From: Colias croceus
Lineage: Eukaryota; Arthropoda; Insecta; Lepidoptera; Pieridae
NCBI RefSeq assembly: GCF_905220415.1
Contig: NC_059546.1
Span: forward strand, 9,114,001-9,178,000
DNA: 64,000 bases
Direction: 5' to 3'
In this document: positions 54,001 through 62,448 of the stretch, one piece after another
Layout: every line of letters begins with the position of its first letter
Position numbering within the stretch: the stretch's first letter is position 1
Position numbers and translations under genes: made by a program
The notes under the pieces: generated by a model
Told to the model about the DNA's origin: nothing
Seen by the model: the letters and a program-made list of their open reading frames with translations, nothing else
Databases searched by the model: none

Positions 54001-56138
54001 GGATACATATTAAAAAGCTTAATTTAATATTTAAGTTAGTTTTCACTAAAATCAAGCTGACCAATAAAAGGCATAGGTAGTTTACTTGTGTGTATTGTTT
54101 AGCTATCGGTTTAAATGTGTTGATTTTGGCGACAGCGGTTTTCATACGAATTATGTCATTATAGCACTTCTATGTGTCTTGTTATTTAGATTTCTATGGT
54201 GGGGCCCGTTTTGCTTCACACTACACGCTATACAACATGCTCCAGCCTGTATATTGCGCATTGGACACTAACTATTACCAACTATCAAACTACGTACTGT
54301 GCACTGCAGGAACCAGTGACGTGTCAAGTTACAAATACAATAGCTGTCTTTTTTTCATACAATTTAATCTTGAAAACTATACACAAATTACATTAAAGTT
54401 TGCAAAAAAATTGCGAACAATCACACAAAATTCGGCCATTTTTTTAAATGATCACATTAAAAAAAAATTAAATAGCCAAATTACATATTCCAGGTATACA
54501 TTCAGGCCCGTGTCGTGCCGGAGTACTAGGGCTCCGCCAACCGCGCTACTGCCTTGTGGGAGACACCGTTAACACTGCTAGTCGCATGCAGACTACTAGC
54601 GAGGTACAAAATACTTTCAAATTAATCGATTATTTTACTTATTTTGTTAATTTGTACTGAAATCTAAACTCATATTATTGGCAGTATTTATTGCATTAAT
54701 TTTTAGTAGGTACCTAAGTACCTAAATTTTTTCTCTATAATATGGGAATTCCATAAGTATAGTAAAAATACCAAGTGACTTGAATTTGTGAGTGTGCACA
54801 TTTTATACTTACTTACTTACTTACTGGAGTGGCGCAGGGACCCAAAGTGAGTCTTGTCCTCCGACAATAAGAGCCTCCATTTTACTCTATCCTGCGCCTT
54901 CTCTTGCCAGTTTTCGATTTGGAGGGTGCGCAGGTCTTTGGCGATTTCGTCTTTCCAGCGGTACCTAGGACGCCCAACCGGACGGCGTCCCAGGTACGCT
55001 CGTTTCGCTGCTCGATCTTTCCCCATTCTTTCTACATGGCCGAGCCATCGGAGTCTTTGCGATTTAATCTCACCGATGATATTTGGCTCAGCCATTAGGT
55101 CTTCAAGTTCCAAGTTTTTCCTCCTCCTCCAAATTCCTTCTTCAGTTAGCACTGGCCCAAACATCTTTCTCAAGATCTTCCTCTCAGTGACTAGGAGCTT
55201 GCCTTCTTCCTTTTGTGTTAGTGTCCATGTCTCACAGCCGTACATTAATATAGGTCTTAATATGATTTTATAGATTAAGATTTTTGTTTGTCTGCTGAGG
55301 ATCTTCGACACCAGTATTTTATGTAAGGCTGCACTGCAGCGGAGGGTATTTTGTATTCTTATATCAATTTCCTCTTCCCTCGTGTACGTATCGGTCACAG
55401 TGCATCCCAGGTATTTAAATTTGTCCACACCTTTATAGACAGTGTCTCCTACTAACAGGTCGATCCTAGGTATCCTGCTGTTTTTGTATCGGCGCATATG
55501 CATGTATTCGCTTTTGCCGTGGTTGATTCACAAGCCTATTTTATTTGCTTCCCTTTCCAGGGTGAGTGCGGAACACACTATCTCTTCCTTCCTACCTCCT
55601 AGTAAAGCAAGATCGTCGGCATACCCTATCACCTTATGCTGTCCATTTAATTGCACTCCGCCATCGAGTGTGAGAATGCACATTTTATACTATATTATTT
55701 TATTTTCTTAAATTTTCAGCCGGGTCGTATACAAATATCAGCGCAAACAGCAGAAGAATTACCCGCCGGGAGGTTCCGACTTCGGAAGAGAGGTCTTATT
55801 AAAGTTAAGGTGATAATTTTTTCTTAATAAAATAAAGATATCAATTATGAGTATGTAACATTAAGTTTGTGTTACGTCGTACGCAAAAATATTCTAAAAT
55901 ATTTGTCTGAAGATGATAAAAATCGAATACTTGTAGTAAAGCGATCTATGTTCAGAAAATGGAGCAATATTATTTGAAATTGCTTACGATTTTTTAAAGC
56001 ATTTATCTATAGATTTCGATTAATTATTAATTCCAGGGTAAAGGCATGATGGAGACCTTCTGGCTGGAAGGCGAGGTGGAGGAAGATGAACAGGATGAAG
56101 CCTTGCAATTATTCTCTATGCTATGTGGCGATAATTAA
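42012..56138 (+). CDS. Gyc-89D: atypical soluble guanylate cyclase, Gyc-89D type
   Basis: Heme-regulated cytosolic enzyme subunit for cGMP synthesis. 14 exons: 42012-42053, 43494-43571, 43645-44363, 44432-44625, 45294-45418, 50283-50414, 50921-51022, 51357-51523, 52030-52300, 52666-52809, 53212-53341, 54494-54603, 55720-55809, 56037-56138. They join to 2406 bases, 801 residues, all phases agreeing. Closest family from memory is Drosophila Gyc-89Da/Db (FFGRCFVKFFSNYGYD, MIRATGRYFCTFLQS). The HNOB domain (1-390) has start MYGWLLESVQH, heme ligand His303 and YxSxR at 332-336. A Ser/Glu-rich insert of about 195 residues fills 59-255. HNOBA and a signalling helix follow (LFPFGVLLDRKMKI, LLYSMIPKTIADQLR). 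The cyclase domain (612-770) has Gly621 and Thr664 in place of the two metal aspartates, but keeps Glu660, Cys721, Asn728 and Arg732. It should therefore need a metal-binding partner such as Gyc-88E. Confidence 0.93.
45790..45874 (-). repeat. tRNA-like sequence (SINE head or tRNA relic)
   Basis: On the minus strand TAGTATAGTGGCATCGC is an A box and GGGTTCGATTCCCGGC a B box, with the spacing of a tRNA. The acceptor ends do not pair as in a real tRNA, and the sequence continues into AAAATGAAATAAA. It is inside the 8-base-duplication transposon. Confidence 0.6.
46393..46617 (+). pseudogene. Harbinger transposase N-terminal relic
   Basis: Begins ATGTGGAGTTCAGATAGTG (MWSSDSDREVF). It shifts frame near a TAG, then reads FFATLDSYEFQLRFRLDKES and VEQLLLEIYPDV, the start of the HARBI1-like nuclease region (compare FRxRFRLSKESV). 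It stops after about 70 residues, and the catalytic DDE part is gone, replaced by the SINE-bearing duplication. Confidence 0.65.
46892..47716. repeat. two tandem copies of a 411-base unit inside the Harbinger element
   Basis: Unit 1 starts AAGGGCGAAGCCGGGGCGGA at 46892 and unit 2 starts with the same sequence at 47303. The copies are nearly identical through AACATTGTATTGTAAATAAT, CATCGATTATCATCTTCTAT and TTGTGTGTTCAGTATTTCAA. A third partial copy of about 23 bases follows. The leading AAGCCGGGGCGGACC is a SINE end, so the SINE was present before the duplication. Confidence 0.9.
47716..48065 (-). pseudogene. Myb/SANT-like Harbinger accessory protein relic
   Basis: Minus strand, beginning MDITP then a donor (GTAAGT) and an acceptor before KSKKAMSKDEIAQLL. 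A frameshift follows, then TSKETNASTNKLKDECWTSL and TNTFNAKIGQIPTRKTF, ending KYYEEKIEILNTQ. The pattern (NxxTNKxKxxxWxxLxxxFN) is that of the Myb/SANT-like DNA-binding proteins that accompany Harbinger transposases. The frameshift makes it inactive. Confidence 0.6.
49622..49865. mobile_element. MITE with AACCGACTTCAAA ends
   Basis: Starts AACCGACTTCAAACTTGC and ends TTTTTTTTGAAGTCGGTT, so about 13 bases are inverted. A single matching end (TAACCGACTTCAAAAAAAGG) is seen at 42292 in cyclase intron 1. It lies in cyclase intron 5. Confidence 0.65.
50050..50237. repeat. SINE-like short retroposon with (CAGA)n
   Basis: Begins CACTAGCGGTCCGCCCCGGC, carries AACAGACAGACAGACAGAG and ends CGCATTTATAATATTAAGTAGG. 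It shares its first 25 bases with 62268-62447 and, inverted, with the ends of the 411-base units. Confidence 0.75.
50656..50865. repeat. SINE-like short retroposon in cyclase intron 6
   Basis: CAGACTAATATTATAAAGCTG with (TTTG)n at one end and GTGAAACCGCGGAGCGCAGC at the other. It matches 15504-15703 along its length. Confidence 0.75.
51601..51661 (+). pseudogene. decayed copy 1 of the 3' half of cyclase exon 8
   Basis: GGGAGGAAACCGATGCGC and CTGTGTAGTGCTATGTGTG align with GCTGGAGGAAATTGATGCCC and CTGTGTAGTCCTATGTATG of exon 8, including the splice donor. The reading frame is lost. It lies 80 bases after exon 8. Confidence 0.65.
51761..51855 (+). pseudogene. decayed copy 2 of the 3' half of cyclase exon 8
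   Basis: CGGCACGTCTCGCACGGCGC, CTGAAGGGACCGATATAA and GAAGGAGATTGATGCGCATA align with CGGCGCGGCTCGCACGGCGC, CTCAAGGGACCGATATAT and GGAGGAAATTGATGCCCTTA of exon 8. Indels break the frame. The intronic sequence after each copy (GTTACATCATCATCATCT at 51679 and 51871) is duplicated too, so whole tandem units of about 190 bases were copied. Confidence 0.8.
53469..54218. repeat. inverted repeat pair in cyclase intron 11
   Basis: Arms near 53469-53530 and 54160-54218 share ATAGAAATCTAAATAACAAG ACAC in opposite orientation, with GTGAAGCAAAA outside and GGGGCCC beside it. The arms are about 60-80 bases and diverge further in. It may be an uncharacterised foldback transposon; no target duplication was found. 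Confidence 0.6.
54810..55676 (-). mobile_element. 5'-truncated RTE-type LINE in cyclase intron 12
   Basis: A perfect 15-base target duplication TGCACATTTTATACT lies at 54795-54809 and 55677-55691. On the minus strand the 3' end is a short (AAGT)n tail. The reverse transcriptase fragment starts near the active site (GYADDLALLGGRKEE), has an in-frame TGA, then runs from MHMRRYKNSRIPRIDLL through FKYLGCTVTD, YGCETWTLTQKEEGKLL and RWLGHVERM to RVKWRLLL. This C-terminal pattern is typical of RTE-like elements. The long open frame at 55503-54817 is part of it and is not a host gene. Confidence 0.88.
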
Positions 56139-56940
56139 AAACATTCTACATTTTATAACACAATCGTTTTCACTTCGTCAATTAAACCATAAAATATTGG
56201 TATTAAACCTATGAATGAATTAAATGTTGCGTGAAGTTCTATAAATGTCGATTAATTAATTTTTTGGTCAACGGAAATAAACACTTATATTCTACTTCTA
56301 CAGATGTGTTTTATTGCTGTTTTTGAATATATTTTCATCACGCTTAAATCGGCTTTACCTGTAGTTTGTTATTTGTATATTTTGGCCCCACATTGTACCA
56401 GAGATAATATAATAGGTACTATGAATGAACCTTAGATCATTATTACACAAACTTTCTTCACCCCTCAGGGATCGGCTACAATTTAATAATTTCATATATT
56501 TTTCTTATTATACCTAGTGTAATTTTTAGATTTTTTAATGATCCTGAAGTTGTGACTATAAGGCTGTTACAATCGACAATCTGCCATTGTACTTACCTAT
56601 TAGATACCTACGTGCATTGACATATTCCAGATGTTTATTACCCATTGTTTAAAGTTAAAGTATCAGAACAGTGAATATAAATAAAAATATAGCTTGTTTA
56701 TTTAATTTAATCTTAATACTTTATTTTACCATCTAGCACTTTACGATACCTATGTGTACATTATCGAATATTGTCTATCCTTATTGTTTTTATTAGTTAA
56801 AATTTTTATGATAAAACAAAATACATATTAAAAATACTATGACGAGATAAAATCAATATGTACCAACAAGCCCTCCGACCGACAGCGCTATCTATCGGAA
56901 TTAGTAAATTACGGAGCATTTGGAGCTTCCAAGAAGCTTA
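56139..56940. other. 3' flank of the cyclase gene
   Basis: AT-rich DNA. Candidate poly(A) signals follow the stop (GGAAATAAACAC near 56275). Nothing else is recognised before the Tigger element. Confidence 0.5.
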
Positions 56941-57134
56941 TACAGTAAAACCCGTTTAAGACGATTTCACAGGGACTCAACCAAAAACGCGTCTTAAGCG
57001 GGAAAGCGTATTATACGGGATATAGGGAAATAAAAAACGGACCTACTACATACGTATGTATTAATATTAGGTATTGAATTATACATTTAAAAATTATGTA
57101 CCTACGTTATATAAAGTGCCGTGTATCTATCACG

Positions 57135-58604
57135 TTATTTAAAATAATCACTTATTTTAGTTCGACAAAAAGATTTTGAGGCATTAGAAATTACAAGATT
57201 TTCAACGTAATTTAACTTTTGTAGTGCGTCTTCGCTTTGATTCAAAGAAGTTACATAGCGTCTTAAATCATTAACTGCTGATAATGCCTGGGCGTGTGAC
57301 AAAATCGGAGTTGACTCATCTTCTTGATCATTATCACTTTCAGCCTCTTCTTGTGTATTATTCACATTCTCAATAAGATCTTCAATTGATTGAATTTCGT
57401 ACGATGCCACATTATCATCAATGGAAGAATATCCAGGAAAACCCTGCAGTATTACGGGTTCTTCTTCTTCCAACACGACCTCAACCTCGTTATTTCTGAA
57501 ACCTGATTTCTTGAAACAATTTTGAATGGTTTCAGGCTTAATTGCTTCCCAAGCTGCTGCAATGTTTAGAATTGCATCATGTACAGTCAAGGGTCGCTTG
57601 CTATCAGGGTCTTCTATTTCTCGAAGATAGCGATGTACTAATCTTGTCCTGTAACCTTGTTTAAGGACCTTAATGATACCCTGATCCATCGGTTGTAACT
57701 TGCTTGTCGAATTTGGAGGTAAGTAAACAAGCTTGATATTGTTTAGTTCAACACCTTTAGGGTGAGCGGGGCAGTTATCAATGAAGAGAATTATGCGTCT
57801 ACATTTAATCTGGAGGTGATCATCTAGAGCTTTTAACCAATCGATGAATCGAATGGCGGTCATCCAAGATCGAGATTGAGCATCATATGTTACAGGGAGT
57901 GATCTTACGTTTTTAAAACAACGTGGATTTTTCGCCTTACCAATCACCAGCAAACGTAACTTTTCTGACCCATCAGAATTGGCACAGGCCGGGACAGTCA
58001 GTCTCTCTTTACTTGCTTTGCCATCGTGACAAGTCTCTCCCTTGAAAACATAGGATTTATCTGGCATTAATTTAAAAAATAAACCGAACTCGCCTGCGTT
58101 AAAAATGTCTCGCGGTTCGTAATTTTGTAACAATTCGGGAAGTGTTGCCATCCATCTATCAACATCTTGTTGGGCTACTGTCTCCGATTCCCCACTGATT
58201 TGACGGTACACAATGCCGTGGCGATTTTTAAAACGATCTATCCAGCCATTTGAAGCGTTAAAATCAGCAATTTGTAAGCATTCAGCAATTTTACGCGCTT
58301 TTTCGCATATTATAGGCCCACTTATGGGCAGTTTTAAAGCCCGAGCTTGATGAAACCATTCCACCAAAACTTTTTCTAATTTATCAAACTTTCCTACCTT
58401 TTGTTTTTTTCTCTGCACACCTCCCAATCTGTATTTTTCCTTGATTTCTTCTCTATTCTTCAAAATGGTACGTAACGTCGACACTGGCAACTGAAGCTCG
58501 GCAGCTAACTGAGTTTGATTTTTAGTTTGTGATTTTTTATCAAAAACATTCAATATCTTAATTTTTTCTTGAATTGACAAGGCCTTTCGCTTAATTGTAG
58601 TCAT
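57135..58604 (-). CDS. Tigger/pogo transposase, first catalytic Asp changed to Gly
   Basis: Uninterrupted 489-residue frame. The N-terminal helix-turn-helix of CENP-B/pogo type begins KRKALSIQEKIKILN and includes QLPVSTLRTILKNR. A second DNA-binding part (about 70-140) includes FNASNGWIDRFKNRHGI. The DDE domain follows: IFNAGEFGLFFKLMP at the first catalytic position, LFIDNCPAH at the second and LQPMDQGIIKVLKQG at the third. In relatives the first motif is NADE, so GGC here replaces the GAC or GAT that codes for Asp, and the enzyme is predicted inactive. The C-terminal tail is acidic (EEAESDNDQEDE). The ATG lies seven bases from a MITE that cuts off the original leader. It belongs to the transposon and is not a known host gene; domestication cannot be excluded. 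Confidence 0.85.
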   Translation of the reverse strand: MTTIKRKALSIQEKIKILNVFDKKSQTKNQTQLAAELQLPVSTLRTILKNREEIKEKYRLGGVQRKKQKVGKFDKLEKVLVEWFHQARALKLPISGPIICEKARKIAECLQIADFNASNGWIDRFKNRHGIVYRQISGESETVAQQDVDRWMATLPELLQNYEPRDIFNAGEFGLFFKLMPDKSYVFKGETCHDGKASKERLTVPACANSDGSEKLRLLVIGKAKNPRCFKNVRSLPVTYDAQSRSWMTAIRFIDWLKALDDHLQIKCRRIILFIDNCPAHPKGVELNNIKLVYLPPNSTSKLQPMDQGIIKVLKQGYRTRLVHRYLREIEDPDSKRPLTVHDAILNIAAAWEAIKPETIQNCFKKSGFRNNEVEVVLEEEEPVILQGFPGYSSIDDNVASYEIQSIEDLIENVNNTQEEAESDNDQEDESTPILSHAQALSAVNDLRRYVTSLNQSEDALQKLNYVENLVISNASKSFCRTKISDYFK

Positions 58605-58611
58605 TTTGTAA

Positions 58612-59273
58612 TGCCGGCACTACACATAGGCCAACGCGTTGGCGAGCGCGTTGGCACATGCACTTGTCCAATGTGTAGAACGGGCGTTCGCGCGCTGGTG
58701 GTAGGTATTTGAACGTTGGCCAGCGCGCTTGCGAGCTTGCCGCGCGGTGTCGGAACCATCAAAGGACACTTGTCGCAAGCTTGGCGCACCATCCACACAT
58801 TGGCCGCGCGATCAGTTTGACTGTAGCAGCGATCAGGAGTGCACGTTTTTTTCTTGCGGCGAATTAACACCTAACTTGACAAAATGGCGAACAATATGAG
58901 TAACGAGGAAACATTTAAATTTATTGAGCTCTATCAGAGTTAAAACTGCCTGTGGAACCCAAAAAATAAGTACCATAAAAATAAAAATGTTGTATGTATT
59001 AAAAGTGCCAAATAAATAAGGTTCTTGGACATGCCGTTTTCCTCACAATGTTTTACTTCACAAAGAGCATCCTACTTTAATATTATTTTAATATTATAAA
59101 TGTGAAAGTGTGTTTATTTCTTTGTTTGTTACATCCATTTTGAATCCGTCCGCACATTGGCTCGAACCAAACCATACTGAACGACCTTCCAATGTGTGGA
59201 TTACTCACAAGCGCGTTTGCAAGCGCACCGCCAGCGCGCTGGCGAATGCGCTGGCCTATGTGTAGAGGCGACA
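58612..59273. mobile_element. PIF/Harbinger-type MITE of 662 bases
   Basis: TAA duplication at 58609-58611 and 59274-59276. The ends are TGCCGGCACTACACATAGGCCA and, complemented, TGTCGCCTCTACACATAGGCCA. GC-rich subterminal arrays of CGCGTTGGCGAGCGCG and GCGCTGGCGAATGCGCTGG are also inverted. No transposase frame is seen. The short open frames here (for example 58601-58870) are shadows. Confidence 0.8.
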
Positions 59274-59331
59274 TAACAAACAAATGATGTGCAAACAACA
59301 CAATACAAGAATACAGAGCACAAGCGTGTAA

Positions 59332-60000
59332 CACCTTGGCCACGGGAACCGGCGGCGCGACCGACGGCGCGTCGGGCGGCGCGGCAATTCGCGCGGCGCG
59401 GAAAGCACGCCACGGGCAGTTGCGTTCGCCGCCGCGACCAGTGTAGACGAGGAGACGAGATGGCTTTATCAAAGTTAGCTCGACGTTAGTTTGGAGAGTA
59501 GCAGCTTTTTTGCTCAAGATTTAATGTTTGGAAGATATAGTGGAGTACACGAATTAAATAGAAATCGTGTTACAGACGGAGAATTCCACCAAAAATATGA
59601 AAAATATAGGCAGCACCCAGATTTTTTTCACAACATTTTTAAACTTATGTTGCGGGTGGCTAGACTTCCAAATAGCTGGTCTATCTAGAATTTCTGCAAT
59701 AAAAGCTTCCGTCTCCATTTTCGCGAAAAAAAAATAAACTATTTTAAATTAAGTTCGCTCCGGCACTAGTCGCCGCGTCTGCCGCTCGACTCCGTGGCCT
59801 GCGCCGTAATAACTCATACATTTGTTTCGATCGCTAGTCGTGCCGCGCGATTCGCTCGGGGAAATTCGCCGGTCGTCTCGCTGGTCGCCGCTGCGCGTGG
59901 CATGCCCAGTACATTTCCATACATTTGATTCATTCGCAAGACGCGCCGCCGGTCGCGCCGCGCGAATTTTCGCTATAGCGAATTGTCCGTGGCCAGCACG
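59332..60000. mobile_element. internally deleted PIF/Harbinger element of 669 bases
   Basis: TAA duplication at 59329-59331 and 60001-60003. The ends share TGGCCACGG in inverse orientation (CACCTTGGCCACGGGAAC and, complemented, CGTGCTGGCCACGGACAA), followed by inverted GCGCGACCGRCGGCGCG and AATTCGCGCGGCGCG motifs. It holds a transposase N-terminal relic and then jumps to the far end. Confidence 0.78.
59491..59688 (+). pseudogene. Harbinger transposase N-terminal relic
   Basis: The frame reads FFAQDLMFGRYSGVHELN, TDGEFHQKYEKYRQHPDFF and then LMLRVARLPNSWSI. The GEFHxxYxxxxxxPxxFF pattern is the start of the Harbinger nuclease protein. The rest of the nuclease is missing. Confidence 0.6.
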
Positions 60001-60317
60001 TAAGCGTAGTTCCGCCCAAACCAACAAATGTCAAACTGACCACGCGTCCCCCGCCAACCCGCCGCCCGCACACGTTCGGTCGCCTCAGGGCTTACGGCTT
60101 AGTTCAGTCAGTCCATTGCTCTGTGAGTCAGTCCGCTGGCCGCTGCCGCAGAGGTAATATATTGTGTTGGCGTTAGGCGTATTAAACGGGATGACGAATC
60201 GTATTAAGCGTTAAAGAATGTATGAAAACATGTCTCAAGTTGCAGGGACTGATACAAAATGGCGTATTATGCGAGAAATCGTATTAAGCGTGATCGTATT
60301 AAACGGGTTCTACATAT

Positions 60318-60422
60318 TATGACATTGAATGACGCCTGTATGTTTTTTTATCTCTTTCTGTGGGGGTGACCAAGTTAGGTGTGAAAGGGATAAAAAACAT
60401 ACAGGCGTCATTCAATGTCATA
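60318..60422. repeat. 105-base near-perfect palindrome
   Basis: The left arm TATGACATTGAATGACGCCT continues GTATGTTTTTTTATC, and the right arm is its complement with about one mismatch over 34 bases. The loop is about 36 bases. It directly abuts the Tigger right end and is probably a tiny foldback MITE. Confidence 0.9.
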
Positions 60423-60479
60423 TTTTCTTGTTACAAGTTAAATGTTCATACTGAAATCCAGCTGAAATCTCCAGCACAG

Positions 60480-61292
60480 TCTCCAGTGTATTAGATATAA
60501 CAGACATACAGATGTTTGCCGATGACACTGTATTGTTATTTCGCGGTCACAATTGGGAAGAAGCCCACAGTAATGCTGAGAAAGGCCTGCAAAATGTAAC
60601 AGCCTGGCTTGAAGATAATTTACTTACACTTAATATCTCTAAAACGAAATACCTATGTTTCACAAAGACAAAAACCTACGGCCCATCCACAAGTTTATCT
60701 ATAAAACTTCATACATTTCCGTGTAATATAGGAGGTATTTGAGTAAATGTAAGTAATTGTAAAATACTCACAAGAGCTTCATGTATACGATACTTGGGTG
60801 TTCTTATGGATGATACATTGTGTTGGAAAGACCAGATCACCAATGTTTGCAATAGAGTTAGAAAGTTGATTTACATTTTCAAGCAACTAAGATCAGTAGC
60901 TAATAAGAAACTGCTTACTCAAACTGCAAACATAGAAAGCACTATGTGAAAGCATAATAAATTATTGTGTGACGTCATGTGGTGGGGCTCCTAAAACAAT
61001 AATGCTTGAACTTGAACGTGCACAGCGGGCAGTGGTAAAAGTTCTAATGCATCTACCATACAGACACTCAATAGCGGATGTTTATTTACAAACTGGTGTT
61101 CTCTCAGTTCGTAAGATTTATGTTCTGAAGGCTCTGCTCAGATATCACCGAAGGCCGTGTACGCGGTCCGTGCGCTGTTTGGCTCAAATATGTGATTTTT
61201 CAAACCAGATTGTCCATCAACCACTTATCTTACAAACATATGAATTACTAATAATTTTAGGAAATTTTATTGTCTATATAGTTAGTTAAGAG
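60480..61292 (+). pseudogene. non-LTR reverse transcriptase fragment
   Basis: Frames broken by stops and shifts. MFADDTVLLFRGHNWEE carries the active site. NVTAWLEDNLLTLNISKTKY and RYLGVLMDDTLCWKDQI follow, then PKTIMLELERAQRAVVKVLM and HSIADVYLQTGVLSVRKIY. The order is that of RT palm-to-thumb in the CR1/Jockey/R1 groups, though the exact clade is not assigned. Confidence 0.8.
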
Positions 61293-61811
61293 TTTTTTTC
61301 AATTAATACAGTATTTGTGAATACCATCAAGATAACTGAGCCGATGATTACTTGATTTCGCTTTTAGTGTCAATTTCGAAGCTAAAAATATCTGAAATCG
61401 CTGACAGATCTAACACACAATTTTTTTTAACTAACTGCAAAAATCCTTATTAAAATAGTAAGTTAAAAGATTTTTTTATTTTGGACTCCTAACTTATGAA
61501 ATTAAAATCCGAACAATGTGAATTTTTTTAGAAATTATAGTCGACAAAATGATTATTTTCACCAAGATATTTGACTTAGTTTAATATAATTTTTACATAT
61601 TGCAATAAAAGAACGTCTTACTTATAAGATAAAATTTAAAAAATCAACTAAGGTACCTCTATTATTTTTCTACAATTTTTTTTAAAGTACTATAAAACAC
61701 TGCGCGCGACCCGATTAAAATCAGTCGGCAGCGAGCCTTTCCAGAGAGAGGACATGTTGCTCGGCGCTCTCCTGTGGACTTATGCTGTTCATAGTAAAAG
61801 GATAGCGCAAG

Positions 61812-61837
61812 CCGCGATCTATCGTAATAGATCGCGG
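61812..61837. repeat. perfect hairpin in an unexplained segment
   Basis: CCGCGATCTAT, loop CGTA, ATAGATCGCGG. CGCAAG and CTTGCG also pair a few bases outside. It lies in the roughly 590-base segment that separates the two parts of the non-LTR fragment. Confidence 0.85.
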
Positions 61838-61883
61838 AGATTTTGACTTGCGTTAAATTGAATAAGCCCTCTTAATAGCTCAC

Positions 61884-62110
61884 ACACTGCCTAGAACAAG
61901 AAAACGAAAACCGCAGTGCCCTGTACCTATAACTAAAACTAGTTTTGCAAGACGACAGCTAAATTGCATTGCTCCAAGAATATATAATAAAATTCCGACT
62001 GATAACATAAACGCAATTATAAATATGACTACTAATCGCTTTAAAAAATTCATAATCAGCTGGCTCAAGTCTGGATTATCTCCAAACGGAAAGTCTCTTC
62101 ACTTTTATTA
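61884..62110 (+). pseudogene. C-terminal part of the same non-LTR fragment
   Basis: AHTLPRTRKRKPQCPVPITK, then FARRQLNCIAPRIYNKIPT and FKKFIISWLKSGLSPN to a TAA near 62110. The xxARRQxxxxAPxIYNKIP pattern is the usual end of these LINE proteins. It should follow the fragment ending near 61292, so something was inserted between or the middle was rearranged. The minus-strand frame at 61880-62068 is its shadow. Confidence 0.65.
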
Positions 62111-62163
62111 AATAGGTGTCAAAACCAAAATCATAATTAATATCTAATAATATTCCACTCACT

Positions 62164-62216
62164 GACACACACACACATACACACACTCACACGCACACAC
62201 ACACTCATACTCACGC
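62164..62216. repeat. CA-rich microsatellite
   Basis: CACACACACATACACACACT and related units for about 50 bases. Confidence 0.85.
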
Positions 62217-62267
62217 GCATCCACCTATCCAATTCATGTATCGTCATCTTATATATTTATAATTAAC

Positions 62268-62447
62268 TAGCGGTCCGCCCCGGCTTCGCCCGTGGTACAT
62301 ATTCACGTTTTCTCTACATAAGGCTCTTATTCTTCTTATCCTCGTACTTCAAGGAATATAGTAATTAAAGGGAATTAAAGAAATCGGTTCAGCTGTTCTA
62401 AAGTTATGCGCTTGCCAACACATTTTGGGATTCATTTTTATATTATT
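62268..62447. repeat. SINE-like short retroposon
   Basis: Begins ACTAGCGGTCCGCCCCGGCT, identical in its first bases to 50050-50237, and ends TTTTTATATTATTA at the boundary of the TIR element. Confidence 0.7.
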
Positions 62448-62448
62448 A

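Larger units (their letters stand above)
56943..60312 (-). mobile_element. Tigger/pogo-type transposon carrying two nested PIF/Harbinger elements
   Basis: Left end TA then CAGTAAAACCCGTTTAAGAC. The right end, complemented, reads GTAGAACCCGTTTAATACGA beside TA. Both termini contain further copies of the TTAAGCG/TTAAACGGG motif, as Tigger ends do. It encodes a pogo-like transposase on the minus strand. Two TAA-flanked insertions (58612-59273 and 59332-60000) separate the transposase from its upstream end. Confidence 0.82.

Noticed and set aside
54817..55503. 228-codon minus-strand frame as a host gene
   Set aside because: It is the C-terminal part of an RTE reverse transcriptase, bounded by a 15-base target duplication, with an in-frame stop upstream.
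59083..60157. Arg/Ala-rich frames on both strands
   Set aside because: They lie in the GC-rich inverted arrays of two Harbinger elements and have no domain or splice support.
61812..61837. Helitron 3' terminus
   Set aside because: The hairpin is right in size, but no CTRR follows within about ten bases and no Helitron 5' TC end was seen.
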